NCBI RefSeq assembly: GCF_034140825.1
Contig: NC_089041.1
Location: forward strand, 26,115,501 to 26,179,500
Reading direction: 5' to 3'
DNA: 64,000 bases
Origin: Oryza sativa Japonica Group
Lineage: Eukaryota > Streptophyta > Magnoliopsida > Poales > Poaceae
This document shows positions 1 to 9,521 of this stretch, in pieces. Position 1 is the first letter of the stretch. Each line of letters begins with the position of its first letter. The notes beneath the pieces are model-generated. The model was not told the DNA's origin and did not search any database. It saw nothing but the letters and a program-made list of their open reading frames with translations. The position numbers and the translations under genes were made by a program.

Positions 1-852
1 CTGGCCATCCGGTCTTCCACTGGGACTGAAGCCTGGTTCAGCGGCACGGCATGGAAGCCAGTGCCTGTTGCGCGTGTCTTTGGCCGTATCAGGGAGGCCT
101 TGCCGGCCACGCCAGCGGTCGAAACGCCGACAACCTACCAGCAAATTGAGGAGGCGCTGATGCGCCTTGAGCTCGCTGCCGCTGCAGCTCGCACCCCAGG
201 CGATGACACTCTCCTACCACAGCCCATGTCACCGGCACCTCTCGCAGCGTCCCCGCCTCGCCGCTTGGAAGATCTGGCCAGCGACGCTGTGGCCGACAAG
301 ATTCTGCCGGCGCCGCTCCCCGGGGCGCTGCTTCCCCAAGAGATGACCCATATGCCAGCCACCCCGCCCCTGTCGGCGCTGGAGCCGGGCTCGCTGCCGG
401 AACGCGCATCCTCGCCATGCGCCATCGCGGGACTGTTCACCTCGCCTCCGCCGGCTATCATTGCGTCGCCGCTGCGCTCGACGCTTCCATGTCTGCGGCC
501 GGTCGTCCTCACAAGGAAGGTGAAGCTCCGGCCGAGGCAGCATAGCCAGGCAATCCGGCGGAGTGAGCACCTCGCCAAGCAACCTGCAAGACCGATGATG
601 GAGAGGTGCCAGCGCATCCTATTCAGGAGGTTGGGCATCCTCCATGACGAAGAAGATGCCTCCGTGGAGCGCGTTCTCAGCCAGTACATGGCCATGTTTG
701 ATGGGCCCCTGCCGCCGCACGCCATCGCCGCCTTGACGGCGATCTTCGGCCTCGACGACGATGATGAGTGCGCCATGGATGCCTCTCTGCTCCCCCTTGT
801 GGGCGAAGGGATCACTGATGTGGCCGATGAAGTGGAAGAAACGCTCGCTTGA
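1..852 (+). CDS. LINE ORF1 protein, C-terminal part
   Basis: The frame is open from the first base of the window to a stop at 850-852, so this is the 3' part of a longer ORF. The protein is Pro/Ala-rich, then has a basic stretch (RRSEHLAKQPAR) followed by a conserved-looking tail (RRLGILHDEE, SQYMAMFDGPLPPHAIAALTAIFG). That kind of tail is common in ORF1 proteins of rice LINEs, which bind the element RNA. I place it by position upstream of the endonuclease/RT ORF and by this tail; no nucleic-acid-binding zinc knuckle is visible in the part present. It ends about 570 bp before the first good ORF2 start. Confidence 0.6.
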   Translation: MAIRSSTGTEAWFSGTAWKPVPVARVFGRIREALPATPAVETPTTYQQIEEALMRLELAAAAARTPGDDTLLPQPMSPAPLAASPPRRLEDLASDAVADKILPAPLPGALLPQEMTHMPATPPLSALEPGSLPERASSPCAIAGLFTSPPPAIIASPLRSTLPCLRPVVLTRKVKLRPRQHSQAIRRSEHLAKQPARPMMERCQRILFRRLGILHDEEDASVERVLSQYMAMFDGPLPPHAIAALTAIFGLDDDDECAMDASLLPLVGEGITDVADEVEETLA

Positions 853-1425
853 GCAGCGCCTGCGCCCGCGGATTCGGAGCTGTCGTCGCTCCATGTATCA
901 TCGGATTCGGAGCTGTCATCGCTCCATGTATCGTCGCCGTCTTTTCTTTTGCAGCTGGCGTGCCGCCGGTGGCCTGCGTGCCGCCTCCCTAGCATTTCTA
1001 TGGAACCTCAGCTCTTGGAGCACATGTCGGTCAGAACTTCGTTTGGCTTCACCCTGCCTGCTGTCTTTTTTCCTGCTTGCGCCGCGCCTCGTCCGCCGCC
1101 GGCGTCTGTGTGTATGTGCGCCGCTGTGACGAAGGCAGAAATGATGACGACGACGCTAGCGGCTCCCCAGCCACGGGCCATACCTCTCGCTGGGCCTTGC
1201 TTGGGCCTTCGCGCTCTCGCTCGGGCCTCAACGCGCCTTCTAAGGCCGTCCTCCATCTTGGGCCTCGTTGGGTTGCGCGTGCAACGACATTCGAGGCCGA
1301 CGCCATTATGGCCACATGGGATCTTCTCGGCTCAAGTCCCCTTCCCCTCCCTCGCGCCAAGCAGGCCGTGCTCCAACCCCGGCTGGGCCTACTCCCCCAA
1401 TCAAGAGTCCACCTTTGATTTGCAG

Positions 1426-3282
1426 ATGTCGCACAGTCTAGATTTCATTAGTTGGAATGTGAGGGGGCTCAATTCGCCAGCACACTGCAACACGGTCCAC
1501 GAGATGATGTTGGATACGAAGTGCAACCTAGCATGCCTCCAAGAGACGAAACTTCAGAACATCTACGACGGCCTCGCCCGCTTCCTGGGTGGCTACAAAT
1601 TGGATAGCTTTGCCTTCAAACCGGCCACGGGCACGAGAGGGGGAATTCTCATCCTTTGGAACAGTGCTGTCCTCGTCCTACAAGATATTCGAATCGGCCG
1701 CTTTTCGATCTCAGCACAAGTGACGGTCCCACTCACAGGGGCTACCTTCCTTATGACCGGGGTGTACGGGCCCACGAGACACCGGCTTAAGGATGGCTTC
1801 CTTAGGCACATAAGGCGGCTAAAGCCCAATGCTGGCGAAGGGTGGCTCCTATTCGGGGATTTCAACATGATCTACCGAGCAAGGGACAAAAACAATGGCA
1901 ACCTTAATCTAGCTCGCATGAGGCGCTTTCGAGCGACAATCGATCGATGTGAACTCCGCGAGATCCCCTTGCAAAACAGGAGATTCACCTGGAGTAATGA
2001 GCGTCAAAGGCCCACTCTAGTGAAGCTTGATCGTTGTTTCTGCAATGAGAACTGGGATCTCGCCTTCCATCACCATGTCCTGCATGCCCTCCCAACAGGG
2101 CCGTCAGACCACTGCCCTCTCGTTCTTTCAAATCCCGCTGCCCCGCGCAAGCCGCGCCCCTTTAGATTTGAGAACTTTTGGACACGCATTCCGGGTTTCA
2201 AGGACATGGTCAAGGCTAGTTGGACCCAACCATCCCCGCACACAGAGCCGATGCACCGCCTAAATTACAAGCTACAGCGCACAGCTTCTTGCATTAAAAC
2301 CTGGGCTAAAAGTCTATTCACGGAGGTGAAAATTCAGTTTCACATGGCACTCGATGTCATTCAGCGGCTTGATGTGGCCCAGGAACACAGAGATCTCTCT
2401 GGCCCGGAATTGCGGCTGAGAGCTGCCCTAAAGCGCAAAACTCTGACTCTCGCCACGATAGAGAGGGCAAGGAAAAGACATGCTTCCAGGTTGACTCATA
2501 TCCGTGAAGGGGAGGCAAACATAAAGTTTTTTCACCTCAGGGTGAATGCGCGTAGGAGGAAGAATAGCATTCAAAGACCCAGCAAAGAAAATGGCTGGGC
2601 AGTCACTCACGATGAGAAAGAAATGACCATTCTTGACCACTTCGCCCATTTAATGGGTCGGCCGGGGCCGAGGCCGAATGAGCTCAACTGGGAAGCTCTA
2701 GACATCCAGCCTTTCGACCTCTCTACCTTGGAAGAGCCTTTCTTGGAGCAGGAGATCCACCAGGCTATCAAAGAGATGCCAGTTGACAAAGCGCCAGGGC
2801 CGAATGGTTACACTGGTATCTTCTTTAAAATTTGTTGGGATATCGTCAAGGAGGATGTTTCCCTTGTCTTCAATTCCATCTTCAACCTCCGCTACGCCAG
2901 CTTGGGCCTCCTTAACTCAGCGAATATTGTGTTGATCCCGAAGAAGGAAGGGGCGGAGAGTGTTTCGGACTACAGGCCGATTAATCTAATCCATAGCATA
3001 GCCAAAATCTTCTCCAAGCTGCTGGCGTTGTGGCTGAGGCCCCACATGCACTCCTTGGTCTCCATCAACCAAAGCGCCTTCATCAAGGGAAGAAGCATTC
3101 ATGACAACTTCCTCTTTGTGAGGAACATGGCCAGAAGATTTCACCGTACGAATCGGCCGATGCTCCTCTTCAAGCTCGACATCACGAAAGCATTTGATTC
3201 TATTCGTTGGGACTACTTGATGGCCCTTTTGCAACGCCTAGGCTTCCCTGTAAAATGGAGAGACTGGCTAGGTGATGGCTAG
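1426..3282 (+). CDS. LINE ORF2: endonuclease and N-terminal reverse transcriptase, prematurely ended
   Basis: ORF2 normally supplies nicking and reverse transcription for the element. The chosen ATG at 1426 begins right before the endonuclease motif (MSHSLDFISWNVRGLN). Apurinic-type endonuclease motifs follow in order: LACLQETKL, GGILILWN, GVYGP, LLFGDFNM, and SDHCPL near residue 220. The RT domain begins around residue 450 with ADIVLIPKKE-like and DYRPINL motifs, then QSAFIKGRSI and LLFKLDITKAFDS. The frame stops at 3282 because an 11-bp unit (TGGCTAGGTGA) is tandemly duplicated at 3265-3275 and 3276-3286. The rest of the RT, including YADD, lies downstream in other frames. The frame is open upstream to 949, but that part has no recognisable domain. 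Confidence 0.85.
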   Translation: MSHSLDFISWNVRGLNSPAHCNTVHEMMLDTKCNLACLQETKLQNIYDGLARFLGGYKLDSFAFKPATGTRGGILILWNSAVLVLQDIRIGRFSISAQVTVPLTGATFLMTGVYGPTRHRLKDGFLRHIRRLKPNAGEGWLLFGDFNMIYRARDKNNGNLNLARMRRFRATIDRCELREIPLQNRRFTWSNERQRPTLVKLDRCFCNENWDLAFHHHVLHALPTGPSDHCPLVLSNPAAPRKPRPFRFENFWTRIPGFKDMVKASWTQPSPHTEPMHRLNYKLQRTASCIKTWAKSLFTEVKIQFHMALDVIQRLDVAQEHRDLSGPELRLRAALKRKTLTLATIERARKRHASRLTHIREGEANIKFFHLRVNARRRKNSIQRPSKENGWAVTHDEKEMTILDHFAHLMGRPGPRPNELNWEALDIQPFDLSTLEEPFLEQEIHQAIKEMPVDKAPGPNGYTGIFFKICWDIVKEDVSLVFNSIFNLRYASLGLLNSANIVLIPKKEGAESVSDYRPINLIHSIAKIFSKLLALWLRPHMHSLVSINQSAFIKGRSIHDNFLFVRNMARRFHRTNRPMLLFKLDITKAFDSIRWDYLMALLQRLGFPVKWRDWLGDG

Positions 3283-5003
3283 GTGACCTCCTATACACAT
3301 CTACCTCGCAAGTTCTTCTCAACGGCATCCTGGTCAAAGAATCACGCATGGGAGAGGACTTCGGCAGGGAGACCCGCTGTCTCCGCTCCTTTTTGTCCTA
3401 GCAATCGACCCTCTCCAACGTCTCCTTACAAAGGCAACAGACCTGGGTTCGCTCTCTAAGCTTCGAGGCAGAATGCCTCGCCTAAGAACATCTATGTATG
3501 CAGATGACGCTGCCATTTTCGTCAATCCCACAAGAGGGGATGTCCAAGCGCTCACGGAAATCCTGCAACGTTTCGGTACGGCCACTGGACTCGTTACCAA
3601 CTTCCAAAAATCTCAAGTCGCGGCCATCAAATGCAATAACATTGATTTGGACGACGTCCTAGAGGGAGTCCCAGCAGTGAGAGCATGCTTCTCGATCAAA
3701 CCTGGGACTCCCCCTGATCCTCGGGCGGATGCGAAAGGCGGACATGCAGCACATCTCTGATAAGATCACAGGGCGTATAATAGGATGGAGAGGCAAAAAC
3801 ATGGGACTTGCCGGGAGGTCCACACTTTTAAAATCAGTGCTTACGGCGCAGCCAATCTACTTACTGACCGCTCTGAAAACTTCAAAGGAAGCCTTGGAGT
3901 GCCTAGACAAGCAGCGGCGACGTTTTCTCTAGGCTGGCACGGGGGACATCACGGGTGGAAAATGCAAAGTCAATTGGACAAAGACGTGTCTGCCAATTAG
4001 GCAAGGAGGCCTCGAGGTCCTGAACCTAGAAAGATTCATGAGAGCCCTGCGTCTACGCTGGCTGTGGCATGAATGGAAGGACCCAAACAAGCCATGGGTT
4101 GGTCTCGAGATCCCCTGCGACGAAGTAGACAAGAGCTTGTTTGCCGCATCCACTAAGATAACCATTGGTGATGGGAATATAGCGCGATTCTGGGACACTG
4201 CGTGGATTGATGGGAGAAGACCAAAGGACCTCATGCCCCTAGTATATGCAATTTCTAAGAAGAGGAAAAAGAACCTGCGCCAAGGAAAGGAGAATGATGC
4301 CTGGGTAGGTGATTTGGCACTGGAGACAAACCCAGTAATTACAGTGGCCCTTGTGGAGCAGCTGGTTGCCCTATGGACTGCAGTCTGCAACGTGCAGTTA
4401 GAAGAAGAAGAGTCAGACCAAATCGCCTGGAAGTTCACTCCTCATGGGCACTACTCGGCTTCATCGGCCTACAAAGCGCAGTGTGTTGGCGCGCCTGACA
4501 CAACTTTTGACTCCTTGATCTGGAAGGTCTGGGCGCCCGGAAAATGCAAACTCCACGCTTGGCTTATCATACAAAATAGGGTTTGGACCTCTGACCGGCT
4601 TGCGACTAGGGGTTGACAAAATAATGGCAAGTGCCCTCTCTGCAGAAGAGAATATGAAACGGCTTTGCACCTCGTCGCCGAGTGCAGGTATACGAGACGG
4701 ATTTGGAACCTCGTTGCGACATGGGTAGGGTTCCACCAGCTAGAACCCCGACGCTGGGGGGTGGCGCAATCGGTCAAAGATTGGTGGGAAATGCTGGCCT
4801 CTGTGTCTGGCGTCCCCAAGAAGGGACTCCGCACTCTGATTCTACTCATCGTATGGGAAGTCTGGAAGGAGCGAAATAGGAGGATATTTGATCATAAGGA
4901 AGCCACAACCTCGTATCTCCTTTCAAAGATAAAAGAAGAGGCTGGCATGTGGGCCTTGGCAGGTGCCAAGCGTCTTGGAGAGATCATCTCGCAGTTTGTA
5001 TAG
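3283..5003 (+). pseudogene. LINE ORF2 remainder: RT core and zf-RVT in broken frames
   Basis: Downstream of the premature stop the ORF2 homology continues in several frames. The RT active-site motif SMYADDAAIF is at about 3490-3520. The thumb-like region (GWRGKNMGLAGRSTLLKSVL) is near 3780-3840. The C-terminal zf-RVT region has the pattern CKLHAWL, RVWTSDRLATRG, CPLC and LHLVAECRYTRRIW between 4545 and 4710, then WEVWKERNRRIFDHK near 4855-4895. The last frame ends with a stop at about 5003. At least three frame changes separate these pieces, so no full-length ORF2 product can be made from this copy. Confidence 0.85.
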
Positions 5004-5117
5004 TGTACAGCTTTCCTTGTTTTTTTGCTTTTTCTTTACCCCTAGGGGTTGTATTTTTCTCCTGCTATATTCAATGAATAAGCACATTCTTGTGCTGGTT
5101 CCTTTAAAAAAAAAACT

Positions 5118-5531
5118 GATTTGGTGGGACAAGTTTAACCCAATTCTTCCCTGCATGTGTTCTTCTTTCTTCCGCATCATGTAGCCATTTAGCTAATTGG
5201 CGCAGTAGTTGTGTTTGCTCACTCAACTAGTAGTGGTCTAATGCATCATGTTTGTGAATGCTAAGTGTTTTTACCGGTTCATTTGGAATGCATGACTTTA
5301 TATGGTTTTGTATATATGAATTAATTACTTCATTTACCATAAAAATCCTGTAAGATTTCTTCATTTCAGAAGGTGGCTAACTACAAAAAATTCTTTGAGG
5401 GAACTATCAACAAATTAATTAACCTCAGTTGCCAATTGAATATAATAGTGTTTCCTTTAAAGAAATTGATTAAGCTCAGTTGAGTTTCTTCGCACAAACT
5501 CTGAACACCTTCTTAAAAGTTAGCAATTTAT
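5118..5531 (+). other. Distal 3' flank of an OSK unit left of the window
   Basis: There is no gene here. The sequence matches the far part of the 3' flanks of the OSK genes farther right. It shares GCATCATGTAGCCATTTAGC, CTCCTTTGGAATGCATGAC-like text, AACTATCAACAAATTAATTA and TTTCTTCGCACA. It therefore marks a further SKP1-like unit that begins before the window, into which the LINE and the Mutator-like element inserted. Confidence 0.75.
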
Positions 5532-6400
5532 TTTACAAAAGGAAAAAGTACGAATTACCCCCCCGAACTATCGTGGTCGACCGAATTACCCCCCGAACCA
5601 CAAAACTGGACATTCTTCACCCCCCAACTATGCAAACCGGACGAATTACCCCCCTGGACCCAATCCACGGTTGTTTTAGTCTACGTGGCGTACGCGTGGC
5701 AGTCCAGTCAGCATTCTATTTATTAAAAAATGTGGGACCCACCTGTCATACACTCATACTCTCTCTTCTCTTTCTCACTCTTCCTCTCTCTCTTCTCTTT
5801 CACTCTCTCTCTCTCACAGAGGAGGGGCGGCTGGGCGCCGGTGTCCGGTGGGATGGAGGGTGGGCGGGAGGCAGCAGCCGCGAAGGAGCTGGCCGGCGGT
5901 GGAGGTGGGGGCGCCGTCGGAGCGGCGAGGCGAAGGGGGCCTCGAGCCGTCTCCCATCTGGTCGTCCTCCTCTGCCACCAGCGCCGACCACGCCGGCTCC
6001 TCCCCTGGCCCGATGGGGATCTCGACGTGCGTGAATCGCGTGGCCGGAGGGGCGGCTAGCGGGCGTCGGATCACATCCTGCTGCTGCTTCTTCTATGTGT
6101 CGGAAAGGAGCATGACGATGGCGACGGGGTTGCGGTCACGGTGGTCCTCGAGCACCTTGGTGGCCTTGCGCAGCGCGTCGCAGACGCAGACGGCCTACCC
6201 TGGCCCTGGGCGGCGGCGCAGTCGACGAGGCGGTCGACGATCTGGCAGGCGGGCGGAGCGCTGGCCCTGGCGCGTCATCCAACGCAGCGGCAGGAGGCGC
6301 CGGAAAAGGCGACAATGGCGAGGCGGTCGGATTGCATCCTGCTCTGAGCTCTGTCCGAGATGGAGGGGGGAAGCAGCGCCGAGCTCCGTCCGCCCGCACG

Positions 6401-6500
6401 CGCGCGAGCTACGTCCGCCTGCACGCCGCCGAGAGGGAGGGGGGAAGCCGCGCGCGAGCTACGTCCGCCTGCACGCCGCCGAGAGGGAGGGGGGGAAGCC
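6401..6500. repeat. 50-bp tandem duplication inside the MULE
   Basis: A 50-bp unit starting CGCGCGAGCTACGTCCGCCT occurs at 6401 and again at 6451, nearly identical. A weaker related unit precedes it near 6378. It lies in the GC-rich interior of the Mutator-like element and has no identified role. Confidence 0.8.
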
Positions 6501-7064
6501 GCGCCAAGCGGCCGCCTCTCTCTTCGTCAGTTAGCGGGCAGTGGCGTGCAGGCCGGCGGCCGGCACGCATGGCGTGGGTGCGCGGGGAAGGGAGGTGGGC
6601 GGAGCCACGCGTGCCCGCGGAGGCGGCGATGACGCGCGTGCCCGGCAGAGGCGGCGGAGCCGCCCGTGGCCACCATACCCCACGGAGTTCACGCCTTGCA
6701 TGCTTCTGCTCAAGGACCGTGTACGAGCGCGAGCAGGACCATGCATGCTGCTGGGTGCTGATGAAGTGATGCCTTCATGCATACGAAAGCTGCCTATTCC
6801 TCGAAGCTCTCGGAGCGAGGTAGCCCTTTGCCGGCCGCGGAGGCAGCCATGAGCTCGGGACGACCACCATTTTTTGTGCATCGTCCGCCAGAGGCGGCCG
6901 TGGAGGCGTCCATCCGCCGCACGGGGACGACCGGCCATGGTGCTGCTAGTGCGCCCGTCTCGCCACTGCGGGAGGGACTGCGATGCAGTCGTGAGGCTGC
7001 GGCGGCGCAGTCGCGGAGGCAACACGAGGGTTGGTCACTTGGTCGTGGCGGCATCACGCGAAGT

Positions 7065-7439
7065 TGTTGGGAATAGTCCCACATTGCTAATCTAGGGGGA
7101 GTTAAACCAACTTAAAAGTGGGGGGAGCCCCTCACCTCTTGAGCTAGCTTTTGGGGTGTAGCAAGGCTTTCTCCCGGTTGGGCCAACGTCTCCCGGTTTG
7201 GGGCCAACAAGTGGTATCAGAGCCAAACCCACAATCTCTAGTGTTTGTGCACACTCAGGGTAGTGTAAGCCCAAAGCCCAGTGGACCGCGGGTGTGAGGC
7301 CCGTATGTGCCTGTGTGTGGGGCCGGTCAGGGCTAAGGGGCACCAATGTGTGACGAGGAAGATTGTTGGGAATATAGCTTTTGGGGTGTAGTAAGGCTTT
7401 CTCCTGGTTGGGCCAACGTCTCCCAGTTTTGGGCCAACA
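7065..7439 (+). mobile_element. TRIM-like miniature LTR element inside the MULE (fossil)
   Basis: The left LTR (7065-7209) begins TGTTGGGA and ends CCAACA. It is followed directly by a primer-binding site for initiator tRNA-Met (TGGTATCAGAGCC from 7212). A short internal region of about 150 bp carries no protein gene, then comes a purine-rich tract and the right LTR (7364-7439). The right end is followed by a second copy of a 59-bp unit up to about 7498. Flanking 5-mers GAAGT and GGAGT are consistent with a slightly diverged target duplication. The LTR copies differ in length and sequence, so the insertion is old. It is younger than the host MULE, since it sits within it. Confidence 0.8.
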
Positions 7440-7943
7440 GGAGTGTGTAGTAAGGCTTTCTCCTGGTTGGGCCAACGTCTCCCAGTTTTGGGCCAACAGG
7501 AGTTGGGGCCGCACGCGGCCAGCACCATAGCGGAGCCGCGTGCGCGCCCACCGCCGGCCCGCCCCTACGCCGCCGCCCATCGCCCTTCCCCGCTCCGTGC
7601 CATGCGTGCCGCTGCCCGTTGAATGACGAAGATAGAGGAAGAGAGAAAGAGGGGATGATATGTGGGATCCTACCATTAAAAAAATAAAATGCTGACTGAA
7701 CTGTCACGCGTACAGGGTGAAAAATGTCCGGTTTTGTGGTTCAGGGGGGTAATTCGATCGACCGTGATAGTTCAGAGGAGTAATTCGTATTTTTTCCTTT
7801 ACAAAAAGGAATACTCTAGTTGGTACTATCTCCTTTTCTAGAGATCAAAGATGAGTGATGTGGCATCAGTCGCCTAATGATGAAGAGCAGTACTCATATC
7901 TTGCAGTTTGCAGGTCAAGTAAAAGGAAAAACATGGCGTGACA

Positions 7944-8208
7944 TGATCACAATTCACAAACTCTTTCGGCTTGCACACTCTTTATCTTGGTGCATATGGC
8001 TGCAGAGGAACAATAGAATTTTCAGTGGCAGCTACGAAGTTAGCAGATGTAGTGCACATGATCACAAACCTGTGCAAGGCCTGAGAGGAAGCTTTAGCTA
8101 CAATGTACTAGTTTTCATGGCTTCTCTGCGTTTCGTTGTTGTTTTTTCTGCTTTCTCGTATCAATGAAATGGCAGAGCTCCTGCCCCTACACTCGATGAA
8201 AAAAAAAT
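7944..8208 (+). mobile_element. 5'-truncated LINE tail
   Basis: A short retroposon ends in CAATGAAATGGCAGAGCTCC-type 3' sequence plus a poly(A) run ending at 8208. The reading frame inside (CIWLQRNNRIFSG) matches the WLQRN/RRIF part at the end of plant LINE ORF2. Direct repeats ATGGCGTGACA (7933-7943) and ATGGTGTCACA (8209-8219) flank it with two differences. Paralogous OSK flanks read across the site without it (AAATGGCGTGGCATAATATT near 18150). Confidence 0.82.
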
Positions 8209-8219
8209 ATGGTGTCACA

Positions 8220-8742
8220 GAATATTTGCTAAAATATCCATATTACTCCTAGTAATCAGGCATGTTCCTTGGTTGCTCCGGTGACTTCTTAGAAGGAAAT
8301 TAAGATGGTGAAAATTCTCCTAACTATGAACCACTTGTTAATTGTTACTAGCATCAGTTACTGTAATCCATCATTATGCCGGAGTCCGAGTTGATTTAAT
8401 AAATCTTAAGCGGTGATACGATCCCCAACGATCAAATCAAAGAGACAAATATATACAGTAGGAGTCTTCAGAGAAAAATTCAAAATATGTAAACGTGAGG
8501 AAATTTTTACCAACCGACAAAAGAGGAGAAAAATGGGAGCAATGTACTGTATGACAACATGGTCCTCATAAATGGGCCGAATCTATTACAATTGCCACAG
8601 CCTCTGGCCCAACGTGGCCCGCAAAACGCAGCCGCTCTCGTCCAGCTGGCGTGCCAGGTAAGGCTTGCATTGCAGTAGAAAAAAAAAACGTAACGGACAC
8701 GAAAGCGAGCACGCCTCCTGACCCGAACCCGCTCGCCGGCGG
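8220..8742 (+). other. OSK-1 upstream region
   Basis: There is no gene. This stretch is the proximal upstream flank shared by all OSK units. It holds an A/T-rich part, then ATGGGCCGAATC near 8573, GGCCCAACGTGGCCC near 8606, and ACGAAAGCGAGCACGCCTCC directly before the TATA box. The TGGGCC/GGCCCA words resemble plant site-II-type promoter elements. That is an inference from sequence only. Confidence 0.55.
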
Positions 8743-8751
8743 CTATATATA
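8743..8751 (+). promoter_or_regulatory. TATA box of OSK-1
   Basis: CTATATATA lies about 105 bp before the ATG and about 40 bp before the conserved ACCGATCAATCC segment found at the same place in most OSK units. The conservation across paralogues supports it as the core promoter. Confidence 0.65.
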
Positions 8752-8855
8752 CCGGCGACTCCGACCTCTCAGTCTCTCACCGATCAATCCATCTCGTGTG
8801 CCACACCATCCACGGCAAGAAGAGTTAGGGCTCAGCAAGAGAAAGCGATCGAGCG

Positions 8856-9521
8856 ATGGCGGAGGAGAAGGGGAAGGCGGTGATGCCGATGGAGGTGGAT
8901 CAGGTGGAGGACGAGAGAGAGGCCGAGACGGTGGTGGAGGCGGTGCAGAAGGCGGTGTACGATGCTTTGGAGAAGGTGGAGATGATGGAGGAGGAGGGAG
9001 AGGCCGCGGTGGCGGAGGCGGCGGATAAGTTGCTAGAGGAGGCGGTGGAGAAGGCGGTGACGGAGGCGTTGGAGGAGGCGGGGTGGGACGCGGCGGAGAA
9101 GGCGTTGTCCGATGATTTGGAGAAGGTCTCGCTGGAGGCGGAGAGCGCTAGGATGATCACCCTCGAGAGCTCCGACGGCGAGGTGGTCAAGGTGAAGGAG
9201 GCGTCGGCGAGGCTGTCCAAGACCATCGGGAACATCATCGATGACGGCCGCGGCGACGAGGCCATCCCGCTCCCGGACGTCAGCTACAAGACCCTCAAGA
9301 AGGTGGTCGAGTACTGCGACAAGCACGCCGACGAGAAGTCCGACACCGACGAGCAGAAAGAGGAGCTCAAGAACTGGGACAAGGCCTTCATCGACGAGCT
9401 GGCCGAGGACGACGACTCCCTCGTCAAGGTCATCATGGCCTCCAACTACCTCAAAATCGATGGACTCCACAACCTCGCCTCCCAGTGCAAGACCACCCGC
9501 GAGCAGATCGGCAAGGCCTGA
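8856..9521 (+). CDS. SKP1-like protein OSK-1, long acidic N-terminus, short C-terminus
   Basis: SKP1 proteins link cullin-1 to F-box proteins in SCF ubiquitin ligases, in nucleus and cytosol. The 221-residue product begins at the ATG matching the start in its paralogues. Residues 1-99 are a Glu/Ala/Val-rich, probably helical extension with repeated EALEKAV-like units. Canonical SKP1 begins at residue 100 (MITLESSDGEVVKVKEASAR). The BTB/POZ-like fold is followed by the SKP1 dimerisation region (NWDKAFIDEL, LVKVIMASNYLKIDGL). A stop at 9519-9521 cuts the protein after REQIGKA, while homology continues in frame past it (NIEIELGDKEEEEEETRPENV is encoded to 9587). The last F-box-contacting helices are therefore missing. 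It is either a divergent functional paralogue or a decaying copy. Confidence 0.9.
   Translation: MAEEKGKAVMPMEVDQVEDEREAETVVEAVQKAVYDALEKVEMMEEEGEAAVAEAADKLLEEAVEKAVTEALEEAGWDAAEKALSDDLEKVSLEAESARMITLESSDGEVVKVKEASARLSKTIGNIIDDGRGDEAIPLPDVSYKTLKKVVEYCDKHADEKSDTDEQKEELKNWDKAFIDELAEDDDSLVKVIMASNYLKIDGLHNLASQCKTTREQIGKA

Larger units (their letters stand above)
1..5117 (+). mobile_element. L1-type LINE, 5' end outside window, ORF2 broken
   Basis: This is a non-LTR retrotransposon whose left end lies outside the window. In order it holds the end of ORF1 (to 852), an ORF1-ORF2 spacer, an ORF2 with an endonuclease and the start of a reverse transcriptase, further RT pieces in shifted frames, a zinc-binding zf-RVT region near 4490-4710, and a short 3' UTR. 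The 3' end has a small hairpin (AGCACATTCTTGTGCT, about 5080-5095) followed by a poly(A) run ending near 5117. Sequence to the right is OSK-array flank, so the element inserted into the 3' flank of a SKP1-like unit that lies left of the window. The near-full length and few breaks suggest a fairly recent insertion. The target duplication cannot be checked because the left junction is missing. Confidence 0.9.
5541..7797. mobile_element. Non-autonomous Mutator-like element (MULE), 2.26 kb
   Basis: The ends are inverted repeats starting GGAAAAAGTACGAATTACC on the left and its near-complement on the right. The similarity runs about 140-200 bp inward with one extra stretch in the left arm. Perfect 9-bp direct repeats TTTACAAAA flank it at 5532-5540 and 7798-7806, the Mutator-type target duplication size. 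The paralogous OSK flanks read straight through this site (GTTTTACAAACAAATA near 17970), which confirms the boundaries. The interior (5815-7060 and 7505-7650) is very GC-rich and codes for no transposase. It could be captured host sequence, as in Pack-MULEs, but I recognise no parent gene. It also holds a miniature LTR element at 7065-7439. Confidence 0.88.

Noticed and set aside
5848-7076. Several GC-rich frames within the MULE
   Set aside because: They overlap in all frames, are Arg/Gly/Pro-rich and have no motif; high GC explains the lack of stops.
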